Source of the DNA: Melieria omissa
Taxonomy: Eukaryota > Arthropoda > Insecta > Diptera > Ulidiidae
NCBI GenBank assembly: GCA_963971225.1
Contig: CAXARI010000002.1
Location: forward strand, 273,501-337,500
Direction of reading: 5' to 3'
DNA length: 64,000 nucleotides
Part shown: one piece after another, positions 1-11,396 of the stretch
Position numbering within the stretch: position 1 is the first letter of the stretch
Layout of the letters: each line of letters begins with the position of its first letter
Position numbers and translations under genes: made by a program
The notes under the pieces: generated by a model
The model's input: only the letters and a program-made list of their open reading frames with translations
Databases searched by the model: none
Told to the model about the DNA's origin: nothing

Positions 1-520
1 CACCAACAAGGCTGCACCGATCTTGTTCAATCAAACACCGCGATTATGAACGTTATAAACTTTATTCCGCTCCGATCGAGCTCTAGACTAAGAGTGAGTA
101 CAATGTGTTGCTTAAGCCTACTCGTAACCTATGTCCGGCACCGCTCCCATGGTGACGGCGATTCGCTGAGGTAGGCGATCCCACGGTGGACGCGGCGCGT
201 GTGCTGTGTCAGCGCCTTGGCGTGCTGGTGTGGCGTAGCGAGGATCAGGTTGCAGCTCGAAGAGCGCTGACCATACACGCTGCCGAGGTCGCTGGTCACG
301 TTGCTGCGCGCGTGTGGTAAGCAGCGCGGGAAAGTGCTGGCGTTGCATATTGCCGAGGTCGCTGGTCACGTTGCTGCGCGCGTGTGGTAAGCAGCGCGGG
401 AAAGTGCTGGCGTTGCATATTGCCGAGGTCGCTGGTCACGTTGCTGCGCGCGTGTGGTAAGCAGCGCGGGAAAGTGCTGGCGTTGCATATTAGTTGGCCA
501 GTGGTGGCCCCGTGCTAACT
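1..520 (-). repeat. A1 3' LTR (partial)
   Basis: Its inner edge at 520 (CTAACT on plus, AGTTAG on minus) directly follows the polypurine tract. A polyadenylation signal AATAAA lies on the minus strand at 61-66. Compared with A1's own 5' LTR it has three rather than two copies of a 70-bp U3 repeat and about ten substitutions, so the two LTRs are not a fresh pair. Confidence 0.9.
281..490 (-). repeat. 70-bp tandem repeat in U3, three copies
   Basis: Three head-to-tail 70-bp units start at 281, 351 and 421, each beginning TGCCGAGGTC on the plus strand and ending GTTGCATAT. They lie close to the LTR start in the minus sense, that is in U3, where retroviral enhancer repeats sit. Most other A-family LTRs here have two units. 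Enhancer function is inference. Confidence 0.9.
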
Positions 521-1989
521 GCCCCCCCTTCAAAAGTCTGCGTCCCGCTGACTATGGTTGCCAGAGGATGTTGCGTGGCAGCTTGGGCTCCCGCTGGTTC
601 CTGGAGTGGCGGGATGCCCGTCTTCATCGTTAGTCTTCGCCAAAAGAGGTATGCCAAGCAAGCCATTACTGAAAAGATCAGAGAATCTGCAACGACAGAA
701 AGGTTAGTCATATTCTTCAGGTGTCCCATGTACTTGAAGTTTTGTAAGTGGCCATCGTGCACATATTCTAAGGTTGGCTTTAGACCGCGATTCGTTATGT
801 TGTGGAGGACTGGCGGTAGTGCCAAGAGTCTTGTCACGGATCTGCTAGAATAAGTCTCGTTTCCCAACTCGATGGTTTCGTTGTTTAGCTGGATGACGAA
901 GGTTCCCTCCAATAATTTGGTGTAATTTTCTGCCCTGATGGTTCCCCTGAAATTGGTGAGAAATAGTGTGTTGTCGTCTATCGTCTCGATCACCTCCTTG
1001 TCGCTGGGTACGTAGTGGCATTCAGCGTCGCCTCCTTTAATCACTCGTGGCAGGCAGCTATCTTCGGGCAGCACTTCTATCTCCTCGGGGTAGCAGATCG
1101 TTGAATTGCTGATGTGTGTGCACGTTCCGGTGATGCCGAACGTTTCTCTTTGGTTAACCAGCATCTTGGTATAATTGAGAGCTAGTTGTTTGCCCTCTGA
1201 GATGGTGGCTCTTGTTGTTAGAAGATGATACCTTTCGTTCTTGGTTTTCGGCAGTGAGAGCACATACAGCAGCAGCGTACCGTTCGTGTAGACTGAAGGC
1301 TTCCCATACTCGATAGCTTCAATCGCGTTCTGGTACGGCAACGTCTCTATTTCCGATATAACTTGATTGATCTCTTCCTTGTCGAGGAGGTTAGTGTTCA
1401 CGATCCCGTTCTTTGCCATTTGGCATGCCCTTACGACTTCATCTACCTGTTCTTTTAGTATAAGCACCTTACTCATAATGTTGCGTCCTGGCTCCATCGT
1501 TTCTACGTATTTTGAAACGTTGTTGACCTTCGTTATCATTTCGTTAACCTTGGCTATGACATCACTCGTGGCCTCCAAGATGCCGTTATTGATTTTGTAT
1601 TGCTGATTGTTGTTCTCCCAGATTTCTTTCTCTGAATTCAGCACCTGATTCCAATCGGTGGCATCGGGTGAACCAGCTATCCATTTCCACGCAGCTCCCA
1701 GCCAGTCAATGGAGCGAGTCTTCCTCTTGCTGCTGCGAAGTTCGTCAAGGCGGTCATTAATTTGGTTTACGTAGTAGTCAAAAATAGCCTTGTCTTCTGT
1801 GCTCCTCAGCGCGTCTTGGGCCACCGCAGTAATCTTCTTTGCCGCTTCCTTAAGGGATCCTGTATTGATGACGTGCACCATTTTGAAATGCCCACTGATG
1901 ACCCATGCGTTCCCGTGTTGAATCGTCACCACAGGCGCCTTGTAGTTGAATATCCGGACGCCATTTGCTACCGTCAGGAGGTGTAGCAA
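490..1989 (-). CDS. env: Errantivirus envelope glycoprotein (Env, F-like), A1 copy
   Basis: An open frame of 499 codons encodes a membrane fusion glycoprotein of the errantivirus/baculovirus-F type. A dibasic stretch SSKRKTR precedes SIDWLGAAWKW, matching the furin-type cleavage site and following fusion-peptide region of this family. Several N-x-S/T sites lie in the C-terminal half, and a hydrophobic membrane anchor (FSVMACLAYLFW) is followed by a short basic tail. The last nine residues are encoded inside the 3' LTR. The frame starts at a TTG just after a stop and has no ATG near its N-terminus. A spliced leader exon probably supplies the start, and an AG acceptor lies just upstream. No internal stop or frameshift is seen, so it could be functional if spliced. 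Confidence 0.88.
   Translation of the reverse strand: MLHLLTVANGVRIFNYKAPVVTIQHGNAWVISGHFKMVHVINTGSLKEAAKKITAVAQDALRSTEDKAIFDYYVNQINDRLDELRSSKRKTRSIDWLGAAWKWIAGSPDATDWNQVLNSEKEIWENNNQQYKINNGILEATSDVIAKVNEMITKVNNVSKYVETMEPGRNIMSKVLILKEQVDEVVRACQMAKNGIVNTNLLDKEEINQVISEIETLPYQNAIEAIEYGKPSVYTNGTLLLYVLSLPKTKNERYHLLTTRATISEGKQLALNYTKMLVNQRETFGITGTCTHISNSTICYPEEIEVLPEDSCLPRVIKGGDAECHYVPSDKEVIETIDDNTLFLTNFRGTIRAENYTKLLEGTFVIQLNNETIELGNETYSSRSVTRLLALPPVLHNITNRGLKPTLEYVHDGHLQNFKYMGHLKNMTNLSVVADSLIFSVMACLAYLFWRRLTMKTGIPPLQEPAGAQAATQHPLATIVSGTQTFEGGAVSTGPPLAN
521..531 (-). promoter_or_regulatory. Polypurine tract of A1
   Basis: On the minus strand GAAGGGGGGGC immediately precedes the 3' LTR, the expected place for the plus-strand DNA primer. 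It is also translated, as part of the env C-terminus. Confidence 0.85.
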
Positions 1990-2811
1990 CCTAGCTTAGG
2001 ATAGTTGATTAGGTGTAAAATTTGTTAAGACTTATCTGTTAATGTGTTAACTAGTTAGTTAAAAGATTTGTATTAGGTTACTTTTTTGTAGTTAGTGGGA
2101 ATTGGTATAAGGTATTTTAATATTACAAAATATAATATAGGATAATGATCTGGAGGTCCAGTAACGTATTTTAGGTAGTTATGCACCTATTTTCCTTTTT
2201 GTTTAATTAACATTATTTCTTTTCTTTTTTCTTTTTATTTTATTTTCATATATATTCTATGCGCATGGTACCATTCTGTCGTTCTCAAACGGGGAGTTGA
2301 GCCCCAATACCTGGGTTCTTCTTGCCAGGTATCTGCCATATTTGTTGGGACTTGGGTACTGCGACGGGTATGTGATAACATTATTTCTTTTTTCCTATTT
2401 GATTTTAACAGTATTCATGATACTTGAATAATTTTTTGTACATCTTAATTTTCTATTTTTACTAAAAAAACTTGTTCTCTTTTTTTTTGATTGTTTCTTG
2501 ACGGTACGTAAAAAGCATATCTCTTTCTTGTGTGTGAGTGTATATTTTGTGCGGTTTTACGTGCAGTTGTATTTTATTTTGTGTGCTGGTGCGAATATGT
2601 GCTGGTGTAAGTGCTTATGTGATTGAATTTATCGCATTTTATGTTATACTTATATTGTTACGTATATTCTAGTATATAAGATATTTATTGATTGATTTAC
2701 TGACGTACTTCAGCGTACAAGATTGCTGATTGTATTTTATGTGGTCTTTACTAATTTATAAAATTTCTTTTATATTTTAATTGCATATATTTTTTCATAT
2801 TTTATGTTATT
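1990..2811 (-). other. Non-coding interval between pol remnant and env in A1
   Basis: AT-rich sequence with no convincing ORF. The stretch next to env (minus: TTTTACACCTAATC, then CCTAAGCTAG) looks like a branch site and 3' splice acceptor for a subgenomic env mRNA. It matches the corresponding interval in A3/A4, apart from the LINE insertion there. Confidence 0.6.
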
Positions 2812-3337
2812 TTATTTTTTTGGAGTGCAACTCTTGATATGGGCCTTGTGAATTCTTCTTCCACTTTCCGTCGTTACTGTCACCCTATTGTCTTTAGATA
2901 CTATCTCTTTACGGTACAATGGTTTGTTTTTCCCTTTTATTTTTTTCCTAATTATCGGCATAGAGGCACTTCACTCAGATGACATTGGAAAGCTCGCGTT
3001 GTTCCCTTTTAGCCAAAAGCGTTAATAATTGCAAATGGCCTACTCATGGCACGAGTGATTTCACGTCAGTTGAAGACATAGTCCTCCTGGTGGAGTTGAA
3101 CCACTTCGATTGTTCGCCACTCGGACCACCGAGTTAACTGGAATTGAACCAATCTGGCTTGATCGACTACAAACGAATTTGTACCAGACCGCTGGGGCAC
3201 AAGGATCTATGCATAAGTTATGTGCTCTTTACCGATGTTGTTTCTTATTGGTCGTCAGACATTTCTTATGTCGGATTTGTGGAATTTTTTTCCTTTTTAT
3301 TGTCTTGATTGCTACGAAAATTTCCTTGCCCTTCCTA
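2812..3337 (-). pseudogene. pol: 3' remnant of pol in A1, interrupted by a SINE
   Basis: Two pieces, 2812-2941 and 3302-3337, match the C-terminal end of the pol frame of A3/A4, including its terminal codons. The rest of pol is absent. At 3335-3337 the pol sequence joins the foreign ORF. The SINE at 2942-3286 splits the remnant. Confidence 0.85.
2942..3286 (-). mobile_element. tRNA-dimer (Twin-like) SINE in A1
   Basis: A 345-bp insert is flanked by a 15-bp target duplication, TTTTTCCCTTTTATT at 2927-2941 and TTTTTCCTTTTTATT at 3287-3301 (one mismatch). On the minus strand two tRNA-like units follow each other. Each has a B-box (GGTTCAATTCC and GGTTCAACTCC), and the second has an A-box-like TGGTCCGAGTGG. 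The minus-strand 3' end is A-rich. The two-tRNA design recalls the Twin SINEs of Culex. The same copy is in A2. Confidence 0.75.
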
Positions 3338-4666
3338 ATTGCAACTGAATTCTAAACTTATTTTGTTGGTTTCGATATGGTATTTAATATAAACGGTGTC
3401 CCCTCCTGTTAATTGCAGCAGTTGCCAAAGGCGTTCCGCTGAACTCAATTTATTCTCGAAGTTCTTCTTCTCCACTCCCGTTGAGTAGAGTTGATGTAGC
3501 GCTTCGTAGCGTTCGATCTGCCTTTCTATGGCCCTCGTATTTAATTTTTTAACCGGGCGTTTGCCAAATGTCTTATCGGGGCCTTGAACAGGCAAACGAG
3601 ACCTCGAACCAGGTCGATGACAACGTGCCGTTTCACGTTCGGGATCGGAACGAAAACTTCTGTTATTGGCTTTTAGGGAACCGTCTACTATGGGTTTGCG
3701 AGTTGTATCACCAACCGGTGCATAGTTTCCACTAGGAGTTGGGTAAGATGACATTGCAAACGATGTTTCTGGATAGCACTGATTGAAATTGTACATTTTC
3801 GGAGTCGGCTGCTGATAACGTAACTCTGGGACAGGGTGATGTTGTCGGCTGAACTGTTGAGGATCATGAATTTTGTTACGAGAAGCAAAGCCTGAATGAC
3901 AGGGGTGGACAGTCTCATTCAAAGATTTCTGGGGAACAAGGTTATGCCTTGTTCCGACTAGCTGATCAACGTCTCTTGAATTTACTATATGTGTAAAAGT
4001 AGGGCCATATAGTTCAGAGGCATGACGAAATGAGAATATTTTTGAAAGAATTTCGTAACGATTGATATTAAAATCACGCTCCATGCATTCATACGGCAAA
4101 TCTCGGCCATGATGTTTCTCTATAGCCACAGCCAATTTTTTCAAAATTTGTAACATAACTCTCTGAGAATCCTCTTCAGGAATTTTTCCGATATATTGTC
4201 GGCATTGCCGTATGGCAGTCGGAAAGTGGTTTTCACAAAATTTCAGACGGTGATTGTAGCCCATCAAGTGATCTTGCATACCAGACCCATCCGACATAAG
4301 TTCGCATAACCCACACTCAAACCTCGCATTTAAGTCACCAGAGCCTTTAAGTATTTTGATTACATACTCAACGCCTATCAGTCCCAGTATTTTGTCATCA
4401 CTTCGCTTATAACTAAATGTTTTTGTTGCAAACGTTGGTTGGACTATTTTGCGCATCCGGGAATGGGAGGAGCGGTTTTTATTTTTGTCAACCGTCGGTA
4501 CACTTACAGTATTTGCTTGATAGCGCGATTTCTCTGTGGTATCTAATAACTCATATTTAGGTAGCATATCTCTGCAGGGGGTATGCTCTGTGCCGTGAAT
4601 TAGCATTAATTCTTCTGGGATCGCCCCATGGCTTTTTGACCTTTTATTTGAACTAAGTTTTTTCAT
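3335..4666 (-). CDS. Captured cellular-type ORF, C2H2 (U1/matrin-like) zinc-finger protein, in A1
   Basis: An intact 443-codon frame occupies the place of gag-pol. I chose the ATG at 4666 because the longer frame opens only with a GTG at 4687. The N-terminus is basic (KKLSSNKRSKS). A C-x2-C-x12-H-x5-H finger (CGLC ... HLMGYNH) follows at about residues 118-140, with a helical stretch after it, a Pro/Gln/Arg-rich middle and a charged helical C-terminus. It shows no capsid, protease, RT or integrase motif. The finger spacing and HLxGYNHR signature are like U1/matrin-type nucleic-acid-binding fingers of cellular proteins. The 118-bp segment upstream (4667-4784) contains no ATG and looks like a cellular 5' UTR. 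The stop TAG sits exactly on the join to pol sequence, so the C-terminus may be shorter than in the donor gene. Function unknown. Cellular origin is inferred. Confidence 0.8.
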   Translation of the reverse strand: MKKLSSNKRSKSHGAIPEELMLIHGTEHTPCRDMLPKYELLDTTEKSRYQANTVSVPTVDKNKNRSSHSRMRKIVQPTFATKTFSYKRSDDKILGLIGVEYVIKILKGSGDLNARFECGLCELMSDGSGMQDHLMGYNHRLKFCENHFPTAIRQCRQYIGKIPEEDSQRVMLQILKKLAVAIEKHHGRDLPYECMERDFNINRYEILSKIFSFRHASELYGPTFTHIVNSRDVDQLVGTRHNLVPQKSLNETVHPCHSGFASRNKIHDPQQFSRQHHPVPELRYQQPTPKMYNFNQCYPETSFAMSSYPTPSGNYAPVGDTTRKPIVDGSLKANNRSFRSDPERETARCHRPGSRSRLPVQGPDKTFGKRPVKKLNTRAIERQIERYEALHQLYSTGVEKKNFENKLSSAERLWQLLQLTGGDTVYIKYHIETNKISLEFSCN

Positions 4667-4784
4667 GGCTTTATTCCTGGTCTTCACTGCGCCGTTTCCT
4701 TTTTTTTTTTGTTATCTTAACTTCCCACCGTCACTGTTTCCCTTTCTTCTATTTTTAAGTTTTCACTGTCACTACACCAGGTCT

Positions 4785-4834
4785 CTGTTATCTAGCCTAT
4801 CTTGTTCGACCCTAGGTAGTCGTCCCTCTATACC
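4785..4834 (-). pseudogene. gag: Short gag remnant in A1
   Basis: About 50 bp match codons some 24-40 of the A3/A4 gag frame (residues GIEGRL and VEQDRLDN are recognisable). The gag start codon and the first roughly 20 codons have been deleted, and the foreign segment begins at 4784. Confidence 0.8.
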
Positions 4835-5545
4835 TGGTTCAATTGGTCAATTCTGGTCAATTCGGTCAGCTGGAAGAAAAATTCACTCACCTGTTATTTT
4901 CCTGTGACTCTAGTCCTTGTGTTGCCTCCGTATATATCCTTTTCCTAGCACTTGGCACTCACTTTGTACTTACTTTGCACGCACTGCACACTTTTCAATG
5001 ATTAGTATTTCTTTATTTTATTTTTTTCCTTCCTTGGTTTGACTGTATGCACACACTGCACACTTCAATGATTTCTCTTTTAGAAGAAAAAAAAACTTCT
5101 TTTTTTTTTTTTTTTTTTTTTTTTTAGCTTTTTTGCTTTTGCTGATTTTTCCGTGTAAAAAAAAATTTTGGTTATATGTTTTATCGTTTATTTGACGTTA
5201 GTTTAGTTATGGTCCTTTTACTCACCCTAAGATGAGCATTGAAGGCTTTAGTTAGTTATCCGGTCGTTGGCGAAATGAAATAAAAAATTTTTTTAAGACT
5301 GGAGGGTCCCGTGGGAATCGCAGCCTTAGTGTTCACCAACGCCTTTTTTGTTTATGTGCGGGCACCGCCTGGAAGGGTCGTGTTGTCCTGTTTAGTTGTC
5401 TGCGTTAACGGATTATTTGCGGACAACCTACTGAGGCACGACTGGCTTCACGTACCGGCTCACTATCGCTTAACGCTTGAGTCGTCCGGAGGATATACTC
5501 CGACTCCTCGGGGGAAGCTTGCGAAGAGTGAACTTGTGGTAAGGC
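4835..5545 (-). promoter_or_regulatory. 5' leader of A1 with splice donor
   Basis: Untranslated leader between primer site and gag remnant, matching the A3/A4 leader without the hAT insert. A strong 5' splice site (minus CAG|GTGAGT) lies with its exon end at 4891. In A3/A4 it sits just upstream of the gag ATG, so it is the likely env mRNA donor. The only ATG I find on the minus strand between LTR and captured ORF is at about 5238 and opens a five-codon uORF. A TTCCCACGGGACCCTC motif, shared with element B's leader repeats, lies near 5310. Confidence 0.65.
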
Positions 5546-5563
5546 GGTCCCTGCTCGGGCGCC

Positions 5564-5564
<1 letters not shown>
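5546..5564 (-). promoter_or_regulatory. tRNA-Lys-type primer binding site of A1
   Basis: Minus strand TGGCGCCCGAGCAGGGACC abuts the 5' LTR and shares its first base with the LTR end. It matches the usual lysine tRNA (UUU) 3' end with one mismatch. Elements A2, A3 and B have the same site. Confidence 0.88.
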
Positions 5565-7131
<1,567 letters not shown>

Positions 7132-8600
7132 GCCCCCCCTTCAAAAGTCTGCGTCCCGCTGACTATGGTTGCCAGAGGATGTTGCGTGGCAGCTTGGGCT
7201 CCCGCTGGTTCCTGGAGTGGCGGGATGCCCGTCTTCATCGTTAGTCTTCGCCAAAAGAGGTATGCCAAGCAAGCCATTACTGAAAAGATCAGAGAATCTG
7301 CAACGACAGAAAGGTTAGTCATATTCTTCAGGTGTCCCATGTACTTGAAGTTTTGTAAGTGGCCATCGTGCACATATTCTAAGGTTGGCTTTAGACCGCG
7401 ATTCGTTATGTTGTGGAGGACTGGCGGTAGTGCCAAGAGTCTTGTCACGGATCTGCTAGAATAAGTCTCGTTTCCCAACTCGATGGTTTCGTTGTTTAGC
7501 TGGATGACGAAGGTTCCCTCCAATAATTTGGTGTAATTTTCTGCCCTGATGGTTCCCCTGAAATTGGTGAGAAATAGTGTGTTGTCGTCTATCGTCTCGA
7601 TCACCTCCTTGTCGCTGGGTACGTAGTGGCATTCAGCGTCGCCTCCTTTAATCACTCGTGGCAGGCAGCTATCTTCGGGCAGCACTTCTATCTCCTCGGG
7701 GTAGCAGATCGTTGAATTGCTGATGTGTGTGCACGTTCCGGTGATGCCGAACGTTTCTCTTTGGTTAACCAGCATCTTGGTATAATTGAGAGCTAGTTGT
7801 TTGCCCTCTGAGATGGTGGCTCTTGTTGTTAGAAGATGATACCTTTCGTTCTTGGTTTTCGGCAGTGAGAGCACATACAGCAGCAGCGTACCGTTCGTGT
7901 AGACTGAAGGCTTCCCATACTCGATAGCTTCAATCGCGTTCTGGTACGGCAACGTCTCTATTTCCGATATAACTTGATTGATCTCTTCCTTGTCGAGGAG
8001 GTTAGTGTTCACGATCCCGTTCTTTGCCATTTGGCATGCCCTTACGACTTCATCTACCTGTTCTTTTAGTATAAGCACCTTACTCATAATGTTGCGTCCT
8101 GGCTCCATCGTTTCTACGTATTTTGAAACGTTGTTGACCTTCGTTATCATTTCGTTAACCTTGGCTATGACATCACTCGTGGCCTCCAAGATGCCGTTAT
8201 TGATTTTGTATTGCTGATTGTTGTTCTCCCAGATTTCTTTCTCTGAATTCAGCACCTGATTCCAATCGGTGGCATCGGGTGAACCAGCTATCCATTTCCA
8301 CGCAGCTCCCAGCCAGTCAATGGAGCGAGTCTTCCTCTTGCTGCTGCGAAGTTCGTCAAGGCGGTCATTAATTTGGTTTACGTAGTAGTCAAAAATAGCC
8401 TTGTCTTCTGTGCTCCTCAGCGCGTCTTGGGCCACCGCAGTAATCTTCTTTGCCGCTTCCTTAAGGGATCCTGTATTGATGACGTGCACCATTTTGAAAT
8501 GCCCACTGATGACCCATGCGTTCCCGTGTTGAATCGTCACCACAGGCGCCTTGTAGTTGAATATCCGGACGCCATTTGCTACCGTCAGGAGGTGTAGCAA

Positions 8601-9423
8601 CCTAGCTTAGGATAGTTGATTAGGTGTAAAATTTGTTAAGACTTATCTGTTAATGTGTTAACTAGTTAGTTAAAAGATTTGTATTAGGTTACTTTTTTGT
8701 AGTTAGTGGGAATTGGTATAAGGTATTTTAATATTACAAAATATAATATAGGATAATGATCTGGAGGTCCAGTAACGTATTTTAGGTAGTTATGCACCTA
8801 TTTTCCTTTTTGTTTAATTAACATTATTTCTTTTCTTTTTTCTTTTTATTTTATTTTCATATATATTCTATGCGCATGGTACCATTCTGTCGTTCTCAAA
8901 CGGGGAGTTGAGCCCCAATACCTGGGTTCTTCTTGCCAGGTATCTGCCATATTTGTTGGGACTTGGGTACTGCGACGGGTATGTGATAACATTATTTCTT
9001 TTTTCCTATTTGATTTTAACAGTATTCATGATACTTGAATAATTTTTTGTACATCTTAATTTTCTATTTTTACTAAAAAAAACTTGTTCTCTTTTTTTTT
9101 GATTGTTTCTTGACGGTACGTAAAAAGCATATCTCTTTCTTGTGTGTGAGTGTATATTTTGTGCGGTTTTACGTGCAGTTGTATTTTATTTTGTGTGCTG
9201 GTGCGAATATGTGCTGGTGTAAGTGCTTATGTGATTGAATTTATCGCATTTTATGTTATACTTATATTGTTACGTATATTCTAGTATATAAGATATTTAT
9301 TGATTGATTTACTGACGTACTTCAGCGTACAAGATTGCTGATTGTATTTTATGTGGTCTTTACTAATTTATAAAATTTCTTTTATATTTTAATTGCATAT
9401 ATTTTTTCATATTTTATGTTATT
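8601..9423 (-). other. Non-coding interval between pol remnant and env in A2
   Basis: AT-rich, the same as A1 1990-2811 except for one extra A in a run near 9072. It contains the putative env splice acceptor and nothing else I recognise. Confidence 0.6.
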
Positions 9424-9949
9424 TTATTTTTTTGGAGTGCAACTCTTGATATGGGCCTTGTGAATTCTTCTTCCACTTTCCGTCGTTACTGTCACCCTAT
9501 TGTCTTTAGATACTATCTCTTTACGGTACAATGGTTTGTTTTTCCCTTTTATTTTTTTCCTAATTATCGGCATAGAGGCACTTCACTCAGATGACATTGG
9601 AAAGCTCGCGTTGTTCCCTTTTAGCCAAAAGCGTTAATAATTGCAAATGGCCTACTCATGGCACGAGTGATTTCACGTCAGTTGAAGACATAGTCCTCCT
9701 GGTGGAGTTGAACCACTTCGATTGTTCGCCACTCGGACCACCGAGTTAACTGGAATTGAACCAATCTGGCTTGATCGACTACAAACGAATTTGTACCAGA
9801 CCGCTGGGGCACAAGGATCTATGCATAAGTTATGTGCTCTTTACCGATGTTGTTTCTTATTGGTCGTCAGACATTTCTTATGTCGGATTTGTGGAATTTT
9901 TTTCCTTTTTATTGTCTTGATTGCTACGAAAATTTCCTTGCCCTTCCTA
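9424..9949 (-). pseudogene. pol: pol 3' remnant in A2 with SINE
   Basis: Same two-piece remnant of the pol C-terminus as in A1, split by the SINE at 9554-9898. Confidence 0.85.
9554..9898 (-). mobile_element. tRNA-dimer SINE in A2
   Basis: Same SINE at the same site and with the same target duplication as in A1. It predates the A1/A2 duplication. Confidence 0.75.
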
Positions 9950-11278
9950 ATTGCAACTGAATTCTAAACTTATTTTGTTGGTTTCGATATGGTATTTAAT
10001 ATAAACGGTGTCCCCTCCTGTTAATTGCAGCAGTTGCCAAAGGCGTTCCGCTGAACTCAATTTATTCTCGAAGTTCTTCTTCTCCACTCCCGTTGAGTAG
10101 AGTTGATGTAGCGCTTCGTAGCGTTCGATCTGCCTTTCTATGGCCCTCGTATTTAATTTTTTAACCGGGCGTTTGCCAAATGTCTTATCGGGGCCTTGAA
10201 CAGGCAAACGAGACCTCGAACCAGGTCGATGACAACGTGCCGTTTCACGTTCGGGATCGGAACGAAAACTTCTGTTATTGGCTTTTAGGGAACCGTCTAC
10301 TATGGGTTTGCGAGTTGTATCACCAACCGGTGCATAGTTTCCACTAGGAGTTGGGTAAGATGACATTGCAAACGATGTTTCTGGATAGCACTGATTGAAA
10401 TTGTACATTTTCGGAGTCGGCTGCTGATAACGTAACTCTGGGACAGGGTGATGTTGTCGGCTGAACTGTTGAGGATCATGAATTTTGTTACGAGAAGCAA
10501 AGCCTGAATGACAGGGGTGGACAGTCTCATTCAAAGATTTCTGGGGAACAAGGTTATGCCTTGTTCCGACTAGCTGATCAACGTCTCTTGAATTTACTAT
10601 ATGTGTAAAAGTAGGGCCATATAGTTCAGAGGCATGACGAAATGAGAATATTTTTGAAAGAATTTCGTAACGATTGATATTAAAATCACGCTCCATGCAT
10701 TCATACGGCAAATCTCGGCCATGATGTTTCTCTATAGCCACAGCCAATTTTTTCAAAATTTGTAACATAACTCTCTGAGAATCCTCTTCAGGAATTTTTC
10801 CGATATATTGTCGGCATTGCCGTATGGCAGTCGGAAAGTGGTTTTCACAAAATTTCAGACGGTGATTGTAGCCCATCAAGTGATCTTGCATACCAGACCC
10901 ATCCGACATAAGTTCGCATAACCCACACTCAAACCTCGCATTTAAGTCACCAGAGCCTTTAAGTATTTTGATTACATACTCAACGCCTATCAGTCCCAGT
11001 ATTTTGTCATCACTTCGCTTATAACTAAATGTTTTTGTTGCAAACGTTGGTTGGACTATTTTGCGCATCCGGGAATGGGAGGAGCGGTTTTTATTTTTGT
11101 CAACCGTCGGTACACTTACAGTATTTGCTTGATAGCGCGATTTCTCTGTGGTATCTAATAACTCATATTTAGGTAGCATATCTCTGCAGGGGGTATGCTC
11201 TGTGCCGTGAATTAGCATTAATTCTTCTGGGATCGCCCCATGGCTTTTTGACCTTTTATTTGAACTAAGTTTTTTCAT
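9947..11278 (-). CDS. Captured cellular-type zinc-finger ORF, A2 copy
   Basis: The 443-codon frame (ATG at 11278) translates to the same protein as in A1, with the C2H2 finger CGLC ... HLMGYNH. It lies between a gag remnant (11397-11446) and the pol remnant. The preceding leader has the same short uORF and splice donor as A1. No other product is evident between the two LTRs besides Env. Biochemical role unknown. Confidence 0.8.
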   Translation of the reverse strand: MKKLSSNKRSKSHGAIPEELMLIHGTEHTPCRDMLPKYELLDTTEKSRYQANTVSVPTVDKNKNRSSHSRMRKIVQPTFATKTFSYKRSDDKILGLIGVEYVIKILKGSGDLNARFECGLCELMSDGSGMQDHLMGYNHRLKFCENHFPTAIRQCRQYIGKIPEEDSQRVMLQILKKLAVAIEKHHGRDLPYECMERDFNINRYEILSKIFSFRHASELYGPTFTHIVNSRDVDQLVGTRHNLVPQKSLNETVHPCHSGFASRNKIHDPQQFSRQHHPVPELRYQQPTPKMYNFNQCYPETSFAMSSYPTPSGNYAPVGDTTRKPIVDGSLKANNRSFRSDPERETARCHRPGSRSRLPVQGPDKTFGKRPVKKLNTRAIERQIERYEALHQLYSTGVEKKNFENKLSSAERLWQLLQLTGGDTVYIKYHIETNKISLEFSCN

Positions 11279-11396
11279 GGCTTTATTCCTGGTCTTCACT
11301 GCGCCGTTTCCTTTTTTTTTTTGTTATCTTAACTTCCCACCGTCACTGTTTCCCTTTCTTCTATTTTTAAGTTTTCACTGTCACTACACCAGGTCT

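Noticed and set aside
118..369. 83-residue minus frame found in every A-family LTR
   Set aside because: It lies across the 70-bp repeats of the LTR, and its recurrence only reflects LTR copy number.
3335..4687. Start of the captured ORF at 4687
   Set aside because: That codon is GTG; the first ATG is at 4666.
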